In this document: one piece after another, positions 12,650 to 25,960 of the stretch
How the letters are laid out: the number at the start of each line of letters is the position of its first letter
Position numbering within the stretch: position 1 is the stretch's first letter
Origin: Torymus aiolomorphi
Taxonomy: Eukaryota > Arthropoda > Insecta > Hymenoptera > Torymidae
Direction of reading: 5' to 3'
Length of the DNA: 64,000 bases
Assembly: GCA_036365515.1 (NCBI GenBank)
Contig: CM070877.1
Location: 18,418,701 to 18,482,700 of the forward strand
Notes under the pieces: model-generated
Seen by the model: only the letters and a program-made list of their open reading frames with translations
Databases searched by the model: none
What the model was told of the DNA's origin: nothing
Program-made: the position numbers and the translations under genes

Positions 12650-13480
12650 CATATAAACAGCCACTAAATTTTAATCCAATCGTAAATACCTAAAAATCTA
12701 AACTCGTAAGCCGATATTATTACGTTACTTAATTTACCGTTTACGAGGTTGCCTTATATACCTCTCGGTAATATTCATAACCCCAGCTCGCGCCTTAATT
12801 CTCAAAATTCGCACGCGCGCGGCCGCCTCCGAAATAACTTAATAACCTTAATAAAGATTTCACGCGCGCCTGAGAACCTGACCAACTTAAACCGCTCTTA
12901 TCGGCGCGTTAATCCCGAATCGAAGAGCGGCATCGCGCCTCGCGATCTTCAAAGCGCCTCTCCGATATACCAATACGCAATTAAAAAGCATCCACGTGCG
13001 CATGCGCGTGTGGATCAAATGCGTATATGTATGTAATACACAATCCGGTATTCCGCGAACGGAAAAAAGAAGGCGGAGCGGTGCTTACACTTAATCCAGC
13101 GCGGAAATTGTGCGCGTATATCGCGATGATGATCTATAAGATCCCCGTCGTCGTGGCCCGCGGCGGTAATCACTTGGAGGAGAGAGAGAGGAAATTCGGG
13201 TACATCCGGGCCCAGCGGGTTTTGTTTTGACAAGGTGATGCTTTTTTTTGTACGACTCGGGTGAAGTATTTACGACGTGTAATGAGGGTATATAACTGGA
13301 TTTTTGAGCCGAGAGGTTTTGCGTCGTTGCAGCTTTCGAGGGTGTGAACTGGGGTGTGGATGGTTACCGAGTGTTAAGCGATTTAGAGCAGTAATTTCGA
13401 ATGAATTATCAGCCCGACGGTCAAACGATTTTGTGGTTTCACGAAATGAGAAAATATTTTTATGTTAATAAATTTAGAAA
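12650..13480. other. Skew-switch island 8
   Basis: The left arm is A/C-rich around 12650-12800. The core holds CATGCGCATGCGCGTG-like alternating words near 13000. The right arm is G/T-rich from 13205. Confidence 0.65.
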
Positions 13481-13609
13481 TATGACGATGAAATAATAGG
13501 GGTTTGAATTCGAGGGAAAATAATTTTAACAATGGAATTCAGCAGTAATTGTACAGCAAAGCAAAGTACAATTAATTAACGAAAACTCTTCATAAGGTTA
13601 TGAGATTTA

Positions 13610-14340
13610 CTTGAATTACTTTTACACAAACAAAGTACAATCGTCCTAATTACTCAAACAGCAACGGAATAATACCCATTTTGTTCTCCTCTCATCGTCC
13701 CCTCCACGCAGCGAATATAAATTCCATTCCCTCTTCCGCAGCAGCCGCACCGTTCGCGAAAATTTCAGCTGTATAAAAATTTCGGGAACAAAGAGGCGCG
13801 CGCCCTCTAGCCACGTGTCAATAAAACCTCCCCTTTTTAAACACACCGACCTCTCGTAAAAATCTCCTTTATTTACTTTCTCTCTGTCTTACACACTTTA
13901 TCCCGGCGATATGGCGAGCTGTGGATTTTCCTCTTTCCCGCCGCGGAAGTGAGAGGGAGGGCCGAAGGGAAATCAAAGTCGCTCGGAGGCGAGAAACAAA
14001 GTTTGCAGCAAGCGCGAGCGTGTGGATTGGAAAATAAGTCGCGAGTGGATGGTGGCCAAAAAACTTTCTGACACGTTCTACGATTGCGCATAAGGTTGTT
14101 CTTCAGGAAAGGTGTATGGGGAAAGTTGTAGTAGCTGAGTCTGTTCCGGGAAAAATGGCTGTTTTTGTTGGTACCGCTGGGATATTTTCGTCGCGCGGTA
14201 TGTTTGATTTCCTGGGGAGTCGCCTTTTTGCTGCAAGTCGCTGTTATGTATTTGCTTTAGGCGGGCAATAAAGTGGTAATGTATAATCTTTGGAAACGGT
14301 TTCTTTTGTTTTAAAGTTTTACGTTAAGGTGGTTGTTTAA
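13610..14340. other. Skew-switch island 9
   Basis: A/C and C/T left arm (13620-13860), CpG core, G/T right arm (14030-14340). No gene. Confidence 0.65.
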
Positions 14341-14639
14341 TGGATTTGGCGAAAATGTTGATTCGACGATATAACAAAAATAATTGTCTCGAAATCTTGG
14401 AAAACAGTATAATAATTTTTCGAAACGTGCGTCAATTAAAAATAAAGGAAACTGTACATTGTGATAATAACGAATTTTCTCAAGGACATTGAACCATCTA
14501 TTTATACGAGATATCTCGAAAAACTACTTAAATTGTGATGTTGCCAAAATTATTATTGCTCAAAGCACAGTAATTTAAGAGATGTATAATATACATATTT
14601 TTAAAGAATATTTACAAACACATCGTTAAAATAAACAAG

Positions 14640-15835
14640 AAACATTTTTGTCCGGACTTTATTGCACCCGCAATACAGTATTTTCGCCAACCAAAAGACA
14701 CGTAATAAACTTAACCGCCAGACCAGACAAATAATTTCCAATGAAAATAATTTCCATCCACGTATAAAATTTCAGAATAAAATCTCCGCCTTTATTATTA
14801 TTCGCAGCTCACGCGCTCTACAGACCCATTAAAGAAACAAATCTGTCTCGCGCCTATATCCTCGTTATACACACGTGTAAACACAGGCCGCGCCGACGCG
14901 ACTACGTCACGATCGTAAACTCCGCGACACGATGTAGACATCGGCATATCACAGCTCTCCGGATGCGCCGGCGCTTTAATATAAAGCCACCACCGCGTCG
15001 CCTTTTATTTTCCCCTAATAGGATCCCTCGACTTTCTCACTCTTCCTCCCTCCTTCCCTCGCATTAAGCAAATGAAGTTGAATTACACACCGGACTCGCT
15101 CTGCTCGCGCCGTTTATCGAGCTCGCAGCGTGGTAATCAAATTAACGGCGCCCGCGCGGAATTCGACTTCGCGCGGCGTCTGGCATTATTTTTTCCTAGG
15201 CTCGTCTCTGTCTCTCTTCTTTATTTTTAGACCCGCCGTCGCGGCGCTGAGATTTTAATATTCCCCGGGTGCGTAAATCGCGCGAAACACATTCGTTTTT
15301 CGTCGACGCGGAGAGGAAATATATATACGCACGATACATCGGGGGAGGATAGAGCGATGTATATAAATCTCGAGGAATAGACGCGGTGGGATTAATGTCG
15401 AGCGTGGGAAAAATTAATTCCAAGAGTGGAGTAATAATTAATAATATTTCTTTAAAGATCATCGCATATACGTTTTGCAACAGTTACATGTATCGGTTTG
15501 AATGTAGAACCGAAGGTGCGAAAAAGTCGTCGAAAGTGTATAGTGATATATTTGAAAAATATAGCCGCCGGATGTAATTAAACCGTAATAATTATTAAAA
15601 CATAACTGTACGTATGTATAAGAAGTCGGCGCTGAGAACGCGGTTCTGTATGCACGGGAGAACAAAGGAATATTTTTAATTAATTTCATGAGGGTCGCGC
15701 GCCCGGGAAGAAAAGCAGGGATAAAATTAAATTTCGTGTTACCGCGTGCGTACGCTGAGCAAACCGAAGCGCAAAAGTGGCCGGCGCAGAGATTAGCCAA
15801 ACAGGAAAAAACGCTTATTACTCCAATTTTCATTA
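14640..15835. other. Skew-switch island 10
   Basis: The left arm is A/C-rich (14640-15100); the core has AATATATATACGCACG at 15318. The right arm is weaker than in other islands. The AT-rich 14340-14640 stretch before it is featureless. Confidence 0.6.
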
Positions 15836-15839
15836 AATA

Positions 15840-16665
15840 AAAGTACGAGAGATTTTTATCTTCTGTTTAAAGAGTCTTCGCGTGTACCCCTGTAGTAATG
15901 TAATGGATATTTTAATAGAAATTTGCTCAACTGAATTTTTCATTTCTATTTGGTGGACGGGACGAACCGTTTGTTGAGTAATTCAATTCGATCGGCGGAG
16001 CTGATACAATTAATATTCTCCGTTGCGGAGGACTTTAAGTGATAAATTGAATTTATTAAATATTTACTTGCTAGTTGATACGGAAACGCCGCAGTTCCGT
16101 GATGGTGTGATTTAAAATGGCATTTAATATGGCTCTCTCAATAAATCTTTGTAGAAAACAGTAATTGAATCATTTATTACGAAGATAGTATTGACTTTTA
16201 CTTACTCTCATTAGTTTACCTCTTAAAGGAATGATTAATTTCATATTTCGTGCGTATACGTGAAGTAAACTCGCTGAAATATTTAGAAAAATATATATTG
16301 ATTTATTTTAACGTCAAAAACAGAAAATAAATAAAGCGTCGGTGAGAAGTTATTACTATAAATGTAATTATATCCAACTTGTCGAATAGTTTAAAGTAGT
16401 ATTACGACAGAGGTACGTTTTATAGTAATAATACAATATTAATTAAATAAATGTACAAACCAATTAAAATGGTTTTATTAATGAAATAAATCTAACATTT
16501 TTCAGTTAATAATTTGTCATGAAGTTTTATGCAAATCAACCGATAAAATCGTATTTTTGTTCCTTTTACACCAATACTTTATGAATATATGTTTCACCTC
16601 ATCGAAATATATAAATAGATTAAATATTTGTTTTACAAATCTTTCAGACAATATGTATATATTTT
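15840..16665. other. AT-rich spacer
   Basis: No gene or mobile element recognised. A chance GAGGTACGT at about 16410 lacks a pyrimidine tract. Confidence 0.6.
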
Positions 16666-17180
16666 GAGGGTATTCCTAGCTTACAAATATCCAGCACCTA
16701 AAGCACACACCCAATAAACCCCGGCCCCAGTAAAAACCCCAAACCGCCATCATATTCCGCGACAATCCACAGTAGCGCTTCTCCCGAATTAATCATGCAG
16801 GCACCGCGCATCGCGTTTTTATTGCCTTTTAGATCATTGTAAACGTCGGCGTCGCTGCGTGCAAAAAAATACATATATCGAACTCTCGCACAGCACCCGC
16901 GGTCCTCTTTTATCGGCCGTATTTCGGCTTTTTCCCCTTCCTCCGAGTGCTAATTGCAGGCAGAAAAAGCAGCGCGCGCTGTTGTGGTGTCCTCGCGCTA
17001 ATGAAAATTTGAGCGCGGCGGCGAAATTACGGGAAATTGTTTTTGGCTGATCTGTCGGCTGTGGCAGGCAGCCGCGACATTGAATAAACGCGCCGTAATC
17101 GCGCGCGCGCGCCTCTCGTTTAAAGAGAGCGCAATTTGTAATGTTACGAATGTGTGTGCGCAACTGTTGTACGGGCAGTG
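16665..17180. other. Skew-switch island 11
   Basis: Strongly A/C-rich left arm (16685-16760), alternating CG tract at 17100-17112, short G/T right arm. The first recursive splice site lies about 250 bp to the right. Confidence 0.7.
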
Positions 17181-18220
17181 TAATTAATAAAGGAATTTAT
17201 TATTTGAATTAAATTTATTTACGCGATTAACGGAATGATATCCGGCTAAAGCTCGGGCATTAGGTAAATGAATGATGAATCATCGTTTTTAAGGCTAATA
17301 AATAATTATTGTGTGATTCGTATGGAATGGGATCAGAAATTCAATGTATTTATTATAAGCTTTTTACATTAAGCACAAATGAAACATTAGGAGCTGAAAG
17401 ATAATTTAAATCTTTGTGTTTTTGTTTCAGGTACGTTGACGAATGAGTAACTGAAATTAAAATAGCGCAATTTTCTTGTGGTGAGTTAATTAAGTTACAC
17501 TTAAAAATGTACTATTCGTTTTCCGACGATCTACGCGAAATCTTAATTTTGATTTGAAAAATTTTCAATTAAGCTGCTCTATGCGTGGATATCAGATCCC
17601 AGCTATAACTGCTATCCATTATAAATAATTAAAGATTATACGTACATAATTATGTAGATAAGTGGAGAAGTTTTCTCCCTATTTTTCAATCGAGTGAAAG
17701 TAATTACATGTCATTATCACATTTTTGTATATTATACAAGATTTTAATATTAATAACAGTTTTGTCAGAGTGAAAAAATTGTGAAATATTAGAAAGGCAG
17801 AATTAGTCGCCACAGGTTGACTAAGATGAATTCCAAATTTATAAAATATTATATCGAAATAAAACTTTTTTCATATAATTCTGCTTAATTTTGTATCTAT
17901 CATGGCGGTAAATGATATCATTTTTCACCGATTATCGTTAAATAATTGCGTTTCTTTATTCGTATTGGAAATTCCTGATTATTTATTGGAAAATAATCAT
18001 CAAAATATTCAGCTTGTGATTTTTCATCCGTTTCATAATACTGACATTATTAAATAACTATACTAATTTTCACTTGAAATGAATTGTTAAATCTTACATA
18101 TTTTTAAAGAAGCTAATATTACAATAAAAGTTATTGTTTGAATTTAATTAACTAAATATGCAACTAATTACGTTACGTAATAACTATACATCACACATTT
18201 TTTTTTAAACTATACCTACA
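17180..18220. other. AT-rich spacer with recursive splice site
   Basis: Apart from the ratchet point at 17430/17431 and its 50-nt exon, nothing recognised. Confidence 0.6.
17431..17480 (+). other. Recursive splice site (ratchet point) with 50-nt cryptic exon
   Basis: TCTTTGTGTTTTTGTTTCAG directly abuts GTACGT at 17430/17431, a joined acceptor and donor as in insect ratchet points. Exactly 50 nt later TTGTG is followed by GTGAGT (17481), giving a short cryptic exon of the type known to define ratchet points in Drosophila. It has the same layout as the site at 35453. Implies a long plus-strand intron spanning this point. Confidence 0.75.
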
Positions 18221-18785
18221 GATACTTGCCAAGAAAAAAAAAATACGCGCCCAGTACATGATAACGAAACAAAAGAACAAAAATGAAAAAGAAATTCACT
18301 TCCAAGATGAAAAGAAGCGCAGCAGTAGATATATATGGCAAACCTCAACCTCACTAATTAAAAATAGAGAAATAGAGAAAAGAAAGCAGCGGTGCAGCGC
18401 GCGGCATATCGAACACATACGCGGCTGACACTGGAAATTAACGTCGTTACTTCGCGGGGAGTTCGAGGGTACCAGGGGGTGATGGAGAATACACCTCGCG
18501 CGCTCGCTAGTGGAATGTTAAGTAAATTAATTAACTTGTCCGTGCAAAAAAAAAGGATGGCAGAGAGGAGAGAACGAGAGCGAAAGAGGAGAGGGCAAAA
18601 GAATAGCCGAGAGCCACAAATAAACGAGCAAGAAAATGTAACGGAAGACCTAACCTCAATTAACGTGGCGCATCGGCGGCGGCGGCGGCTGATGCTTTTT
18701 GAAGGCCGACGAGAGCAGCAGCAGCGCTTTCCCGTGAACGGAGAAAGAGAGAGAGAGAGGAAGAGAGAGAAGCCCGGCGGCTACA

Positions 18786-18791
<6 letters not shown>

Positions 18792-18856
<65 letters not shown>
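18792..18856 (+). repeat. (AG)32 microsatellite
   Basis: First of two opposite purine/pyrimidine tracts in one island; the partner (CT)14 is at 18985. Confidence 0.95.
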
Positions 18857-18858
<2 letters not shown>

Positions 18859-18982
18859 CGAAGCCCATCAGAACAGACCAGTCGGAGGGATGTTAGCCGG
18901 GGGCATCGTACGTTTGTCTGCCTCGCGCGCACGAGAGAGAGAGAACGGATAGCGAGAGAAGAGGTTATAGTCCGTTTTGTGT

Positions 18983-18984
<2 letters not shown>

Positions 18985-19013
<29 letters not shown>
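18985..19013 (+). repeat. (TC)14 microsatellite
   Basis: Opposite strand polarity to the GA tract 130 bp to its left, so the two could pair in a single strand. Confidence 0.95.
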
Positions 19014-19016
<3 letters not shown>

Positions 19017-19859
19017 TCTCCTTTTCCCCCTGTACATAGCAGTAGTCCTCGTCGTCTGGGGGCTATATACACGCTCTCTCTCCGTGAAATCTCTCATGTA
19101 GCTCTCCGGGTATGCGAATACCTATATATATATAACACACATGCGCGCCTTTTCGGCTGCTGTAGCCGACGTCGTCGTCGGTTTGTCCCCTCGGCGTTAT
19201 TGTCTTCTTTCCAGTATAGTATTCGAGAATTTGCGAAATCTCGCGTGCGGAGTGTCTATAGGTATATATAATAGAGGGTGAAACACATTGTTGGCTCACG
19301 CGCGGGTTATATACATATAGGAGATTGTTGTGCGTTGCGGGGAATTGATTGGGCTCTAATTGTCCCAAAGCGCCGCTTGTTTGCCAATAATATATTTGAA
19401 ACTGGTTTAAGTATTGATTGGGGCGATTGTGTCAAAGATGCCGCGCGAGCGGCCCGATACTTTTGATGTAACGTTTAGATGATAACGTTAGGAGATGGGA
19501 TAGCGCGCGTGTAAAGGTTCGAATTTATCGACTGTATTTTGTACGCAGGAAGATTTGAGGTTTTGGAGTTGTGAAGTATTTGATATTTTTTAATTTAATT
19601 TTAAAAGCAAAATGTTTTATATAAGTTGATTATATATATGTTATAGGCTAGTCAAACTTATTGCTCTATTCCTAAATTTTTGCTCAAATTCATCGCGGTG
19701 TTTATCATTATATACCTTCAACGATTGTTTAAGATCTATTATAATTCACTTGAAACGAGTTTTTTAACATTTCTGCAGTGACTGATCAAAATGATATATT
19801 TATGAATTTTTATCATTCTATAGAGTCATGAAATTTTTTATTCTTCATTTTCGGAACGT

Positions 19860-21010
19860 CTCACTATACAATTCCTGCCACCTTTACACACTTTAGCCAA
19901 CGATTGAATCAAACCATATTTCCCAGCACCTTCTTCTCAAAATTTCAGTAAACCCACCATATATTCACATCCACCTCACCACCGCGCCAACACATCTAAC
20001 GCATCATTAAACCCGGCAATTACCCAATCCATCCTCGTATTGTGACACACGCTAAACCGCCCCGTCCAATTTTTTTTGCTTCACTCGCGACTCCGCCTCT
20101 CTCTCCATCATCATCTCGTCGTCCACACATCCCGTCGCCTATTTATTTTGTCGATCGTTCTTTATCCCACTCCCTTTTTCGACTACACTACTCTCTCTCA
20201 CTCCTTCCCTTATCCCCGTACGTCTCAATCTCTCTCTCTCTCTCTCTTCCCCCTACGTATATATACAGCACCTCCTCGCATCCCTTATCCGCTCCCTTTC
20301 GGGTCCTCGGCGCCACAAGGTCGTTTTCTGCAGCAGTTCGTGTGTCAGGCGCACGCGTCCGTCGGGCCGCCGGAGGCGCGCGCGTATACACTGCCAGATT
20401 AGCGCCAACGGCGCAATCGATGATTCTTATTGTTGGCTTGCCTGTGTATCTGAAGAGAGAGATGAGAGAGAGAGAGACACATGTGCTCGCGCTAATCCTT
20501 TTCGGCCGATTCCTTTGTCGGACGATGGAAAAATTTTCGGCGATCGCTTTCCATTGTGCCCGCCGGGTTTATCTTCCTTTCTTTCTTTCTTTCTCTCTGT
20601 CTATCTGTCTTTTTTCTCTCCCCCCGCGTCCCTAACTCACGTATGTGTTATATATACGTGTGCCAGGAGTTTTGAGAGGCGTTTTCACGCAAGACTTGCG
20701 CCCGTCTTGCAACGAGCGAGGGGCGCGCGCGCCGATATATATGTTTTATTTCTTCGTCTGCGACTCTTATACGAGGGCAGTTTTCTCGAGTAGGATATGA
20801 GTCCCGAATTATTATGAGGATTTCGGTGTCTGTATACATCGCTCGTGCGCGCGGTATATGGTACGCGATGATGATGGATCGGTAAATAAGTCGTGTGTGT
20901 CGTGTATACGTGTACGGGGGACTACGACATTGGCTTCGAAATGGGAAGCTGCTGCTGCCTCTGCACGATTTATGAAGGTTTAGCGTTCCCTTGGTGCGTA
21001 TTTTGAGTTA
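19860..21010. other. Skew-switch island 13
   Basis: A/C left arm (19870-20100) passing to C/T, with ACGTATATATACAGCACC at 20260 and CGATATATATG at 20733. G/T right arm (20860-21000). Confidence 0.7.
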
Positions 21011-21744
21011 TTATGATTAATTGAAATGTAATTACCCTGGTAATTGCAATTAATGACGGTTTAATTAAGATTAGTTGGGAGATTCGGTGTTATTATATAC
21101 GGAAAATAGCTATATAAAGTGGCGCACATTCGCAAGATATCGGACGATAATTAACTACTTTGAATAATTTTGCCGACCGTTTGGAATTAAATTTCATGTA
21201 ATTCTTCATATCAGATTTAATTTTAACCATTCACTTTGTATAATGACTATATTAATTTCCAAGCAAAAATAGTCCGGTTAAATTTAACATTGATTTGTAA
21301 TTCAAGTGATGAAGTACAAAACTAGCTTTGTACTCTTGAACATCCCTGATAGCCGTTGCAGACAGCTTCTTGGGCTACAGTAAAACTGTATATAGAAACT
21401 AATCAATGTTTTGGACAGCCGACAAGGGGGTGGGGGGAGGGGGTGCAACTGACAGAACCAGATCCGATTTTCATTGACCAGCTGAAAGGGCTAGGAACAG
21501 TTTCAATCCCTTTATACTTTTTGCAAACCTGATCTCTGGGGTTGATTTTCAATGGGAGCAATTTAACATGGGATTTATAATAATTTTAACTGTAATCTTT
21601 TAAGTTGCGATATGGTAACATGTCAGGGATAAAGAATATTAAAAGAATCATAGATTAAAATGGTATTTGTAAAATGTGAATAAAGTATTGATAAATGGTA
21701 ATTAAATTAAGTCGATCTGATGGAGGCGAGGATTCGAAATAAAA
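21010..21744. other. AT-rich spacer with a G-rich block
   Basis: 21426-21443 has runs of five, six and five G separated by single bases, and the surrounding 21340-21560 is less AT-rich than its neighbours. No frame or known family seen. Confidence 0.5.
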
Positions 21745-22059
21745 AACAAAGGATTTCTTTTCAGGCTATAATTTATTAACAAAAAAGACAACAAATTTAA
21801 TCAATTATTTAAAACTAACACTCGCGTGATACAATAATTAATACCTTATATTGTTCGTGTGTTACATAGTACACATAACATCAATGCTAACGCAAAACAT
21901 GAGATTCGACACTATTTATAGTGTACAAATAGCAAAAAGTTGGTGCATACGTTTACAAAACAAAATATACATAAAGGAAAACCAAACGACAATATATTTA
22001 ATTTAAACGTCTCAAAAAGGGAAAATAAGCATTTAAAAATTTAACGTCTTATTTCCTGT
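21745..22059 (-). other. Probable 3' non-coding tail of the Penelope-like fragment
   Basis: AT-rich sequence directly after the endonuclease stop codon, containing an inverted ACACTATAAATAGTGT (about 21908-21925). I see no frame in it. Its extent is a guess; it may be ordinary spacer. Confidence 0.35.
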
Positions 22060-22319
22060 TTATATTATACACATAATATGAATCATTTCTGATAATATAC
22101 GTTTTTTGTAATTACTTCCATAATCTAGAATTTTAGTATTATCCCAATCGAAATAATGGGGAAATTTGTTCATATGTTGTAGGACTACTGATTCTGGATT
22201 GTTGTTTTTTTTATGTTTGTTAATTCTAATTTTAAGTGTACATTTGGTTTCTATACATATGACGCAGGACACGATTTACAAAAGAACTTATAAACAACAT
22301 TAGTCTTATCCCACTTTTC
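22060..22319 (-). pseudogene. Penelope-like retroelement fragment, GIY-YIG endonuclease end, frameshifted
   Basis: The downstream frame (22272-22060) shows ETK.TLK.RI..HK, then SVVLQH, HYFDWDNTKILDY and KRILSEM, the usual order of the C-terminal GIY-YIG domain of Penelope-like elements. The upstream frame (22319-22257) reads WDKTNVVYKFFCKSCPASYV, the linker and first half of the same domain. The two parts are one nucleotide out of register, with a stop at the join, so the copy is dead. The reverse transcriptase is absent. Family assignment is by motif order; no search was run. Confidence 0.85.
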
Positions 22320-22330
22320 TACTTTTTCAG

Positions 22331-22680
22331 TTTTTTTTTTTTTTTTTTTAATCCGTGTCGCAAGACCATTTTCAAGTGTTAGAAAATTTTCTCGTCTATT
22401 ATATAACCTACAGAACGGGACAAAATTTTTAACAGAAGCGTGCCTCCAAATTTAAAAAAAATTTTTTAAACCCTCTAACTGTGTATAATCTGTAGAATTC
22501 CTCTTATACACTGAACTTTGCTATAATTTAACGAAATAAATAATTTTTTTTAGTCAATGTAAATGATAAATGGTTAACATTATGATAAAATATAAAAGAC
22601 AAAGATCTTATCTATTAATATATCTTCACACAACAAAAAAGTTCCGATTGTATAATCCGGATATAAAACTTTCAAGGACC
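22331..22680. other. T19 run and AT-rich remnant upstream of the Penelope-like fragment
   Basis: 22331-22349 is 19 T (A19 on the coding strand of the fragment). Beyond it, minus-strand pieces such as ENFLTLENGLATRI at about 22360-22400 could be more of the retroelement, but are too decayed to assign. Nothing else seen. Confidence 0.4.
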
Positions 22681-22933
22681 CCTCTCACTATCGCACATTA
22701 ATTTTAATATGAAAATTATTCAATACACACATACACACAAAGACATTTCATTCGCACCAAACTCTTTTCTCAATCCACTTTTCAGCTTTCACCACATAAA
22801 GAAACGTTTATACACACCTACGTGCTCCTTTATTACACATCGCGCCAATCCTTCGCTCCCTTTTTACTGTGCCGTCGTGCGCCACCTCTAATCCCGACAT
22901 TAGCGCTAATAACACCACTCGTTCGCCATTACC

Positions 22934-22937
<4 letters not shown>

Positions 22938-22991
<54 letters not shown>

Positions 22992-22992
22992 C
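22938..22992 (+). repeat. (TC)n microsatellite with one TT interruption
   Basis: In the left half of its island, with a GA tract of similar length in the right half at 23182. Confidence 0.95.
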
Positions 22993-23181
22993 TTCAAACA
23001 ATGCACGCGCGTTTGCCACGTACGGAAGGCGAACGAAATCGGAGCGGGCCGATGAATCACGTCGCGGTGTTTTCCGGTCTTTAGATGCGCCAAGATCCGC
23101 TGGACCTCGAAAAAAGAGCGCCTATAGGTGCGCCACGGCGCGGCGCGCGCTTCCGATTTCTGCGACGCAGAAGGCGGGAAG

Positions 23182-23200
23182 GAGAGAGAGAGAGAGAGAA

Positions 23201-23245
<45 letters not shown>
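23182..23245 (+). repeat. (GA)n microsatellite with small interruptions
   Basis: Inverted partner of the TC tract at 22938 in the same island; about 190 bp separate them. Confidence 0.95.
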
Positions 23246-23248
<3 letters not shown>

Positions 23249-23539
23249 CGGATGGAGATGATGGTTGTAGGTACCTGACGACGACGACGACGTCTAGACG
23301 AGATATTCGCGCGACTAATGAGGGATGGGGTAGTGGCGAGGAGGGGGTAGGAGTGATAAAAATTCTTGATTGATCGGGGCAAGGGGGTGAGGAGACGGGG
23401 CAAGGAATTTCTGTGGGAAATCGATGGGGTATTTGCATTGGGGATGCATTGCGAACGGAGGGTATTTATTATTTATTAGTGAAAAATGTTGTTATTAAGT
23501 TATTTGGTAGGTAATGGTAAAAAATGGGAAGAATGCATG

Positions 23540-24120
23540 CTTTATATCCATCGACGAATTTGAATCGTCGGCGTGAATGGAATTGTTCGTAAAAAATGTC
23601 ATTGTATGCAAAAAAAAAACGCAGTGTTTTTAATTTTTACTTCTTTTAAACAGGAATTACGTGTAACAAAAAATAATTACTTCCTGGCATAATGTCGCGT
23701 TACTCTTTTTAATGTGCGCCTACGTAGTTCTTAGTACCACAGTAGGATAACAAATGTTTCCGGTGTGTACGAGGAAATAAAACAAATGAAAGATTATTAT
23801 TTGTCCACCGATAATTTATTGCATTAGTAATAGACTGGAATTAAAGTATATTTAATAATAAGGCTACATGGTGTCGGAAAATAAATTTTCATCGTCATGA
23901 ACCAGTTTTCATGAATAATGTAGATGTACCGTGACTTTTACAAGAGTATAAAGTAAACGTCAATTTTGTCAAATTACCTTTGATGTTTTTAATAACATTA
24001 AAGTCGCTATAAAATATTAAACAAATATATTATCAACTCCTACGTATTAATATTTGGTATTCATACATTACTTTTAGTATTTTTATTTCCATAACAAAAC
24101 TAGATATGATGGATTTAAAA
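23540..24120. other. AT-rich spacer, nothing seen
   Basis: No gene, RNA gene or mobile element recognised. Confidence 0.6.
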
Positions 24121-25130
24121 TAATGCCTCTAAAACACACAACCCTCGAATGTCACGACCACTCAACGAATTCGTCCCGACCCAACAAACCTCATTACATC
24201 TTGAACCATATCTACCGCGAACCGCGCTTCTAACCCTCCTCGTACAGCCCAGAAAAAAAAATTCTGCACCCACCTTATACCCCGCGACCTTTCCACGCTA
24301 AGACGCCGATTTTAAAAAACAGACGTGCCCCTTCGTATAATCGTATTCCCTTTTCCCGGCGGCGAGCGGCGAAAAGGAATGAAAAAAAAAAGAAGAGAAA
24401 GTAAGGTCGCGTGAGCGAAGAGAAGCAAAAAGAGAAATAATTGACAAGAGGGGATAAAAATACGGGCTGACGCGCGCGCGAGCGCGAAAAAGCCTCTCTC
24501 TCTGCGTATAAGAGAGAGAGAGGAAGAGCAAAAGTGACTGCGCAGCTGCACACGCGAAGGAGGAGGCAGCGGAGGGAAGATGAAAGACCGCGGAAAATCC
24601 AATCGAGCCCTGGTTTATCCCCTGTTGTCTATCCCCTCTCGCGAGATCCCGATCACTTCCGGTCCGCAGTTTTCCGGCTTATACCGTCAGTCAGACGTTA
24701 CGCGCGAGTCTCTCGTGCAGTGTGCGAGTTTGCGAGAGACACGCGTTGTGTGTCCCTCTAAAATCGATTATGGGAGATAATGCCGGGACGAGGTGGCAGT
24801 GGGTTTTTTCCCGAGACTTTTTGACGATCGTATGGGATTTGGTGATGCTTGTGGGGACAAAATGGTGATGATGCAAAATTTATTAGGGTGGGCGGGGGGG
24901 GGGGGGGTAGATTTCTGAAGATGGAAATGATTCTATTTATATTGGAGGAGAAGGTATACGTGAGAGAATGTTGATCGAGGAAGTATTTTTTCTGTTATAT
25001 AAGGAAAAGAATGTGCGGTATTTGAGGAAATTATATGGAAGAAGAAGTTGCTGATGCAATAAGTTTTGTCGCTTTGCATTGTTCTCTAGACTGTTTTCTA
25101 AATTTATCTCTAACGTTATGACGGTTACGA
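24120..25130. other. Skew-switch island 15
   Basis: The A/C left arm (24130-24300) contains AAAACACACAACCCTCGAAT. The right arm contains G14 at 24894. Confidence 0.7.
24894..24907 (+). repeat. G14 homopolymer
   Basis: In the G/T-rich right arm of its island; a G-quadruplex candidate. Confidence 0.9.
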
Positions 25131-25960
25131 AGGCGAAGTATAAATATCGATCGGAACGTGTGATACAACGCTATATTTTTTAAACGAACATTTTGTCTAT
25201 TGATTGATATAAGGAATGTATGTATGAGAATGAAAATAATATTCTATGCATAAATTATAAATTATGCTTCGTTTTGTAATGTACACGATTATATATATAG
25301 TAAAGTAGTACTGTCACATTTTCATTTATTTCAATTGTTTATCCAATCAGATATACTATTAAACATTTTATATGCTTTCGCTGTTTGTTATACTCGATTT
25401 GTAAGTAAATTCTGTGTGAGCAAGTGCCTATGTACTTAGAGTTGCTAGAAAGCAATCATTCGTATTGATTTTCCATGCTACTTCTTATGCTCTCGGAGTA
25501 CGCGTAACTAACGCATGAAAATTTTATTGCATAATAGTATTTATTATCTCCGCTCATTGTTGCTCACTTGGTAATGATCATTAATCATTATAATGTTTGA
25601 TATATCTGTGTAATTATTTATTAATCAAGAGTTATTGGAAAAGATACATACATTGTACATTTGTACGTATCGCGTTAGCGTTTCTCATGGTACTTCCATT
25701 ACTTTGAAATTTTCCACATATTATTATTGAAGAATTATTAATACTTCGTTGTTTAATTAGAAAAAAAAATTCAATTTTATCAAATGAATATAATGAATAT
25801 TTTACTTTTATTTTATACAAACGAATAATAAATGAGACGAAAATGAAAAAATATTCCCATATACCAGTGAAAAGATTTATTACAATAATAATCGAAAACA
25901 CGAGCAGAATATTTTTCTGAACATATTCAGTTCCATGTGCGGACATCGACAGCTTCGAAA
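25130..25960. other. AT-rich spacer
   Basis: A 141-codon minus-strand frame overlaps here and the next island, but it has AT-driven composition, no domain and no homology that I recognise, so I do not call it. Confidence 0.55.

Larger units (their letters stand above)
18220..19600. other. Skew-switch island 12
   Basis: Opposed GA (18792) and TC (18985) tracts sit at the centre. TACCTATATA at 19119 and its inverse at about 19257 follow. Left arm A-rich, right arm G/T-rich (19300-19600). Confidence 0.65.
22680..23540. other. Skew-switch island 14
   Basis: A/C left arm with CACACATACACAC, TC tract, CpG core, GA tract, then a G/T right arm from 23330: the most symmetric arrangement in the window. 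Confidence 0.75.
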
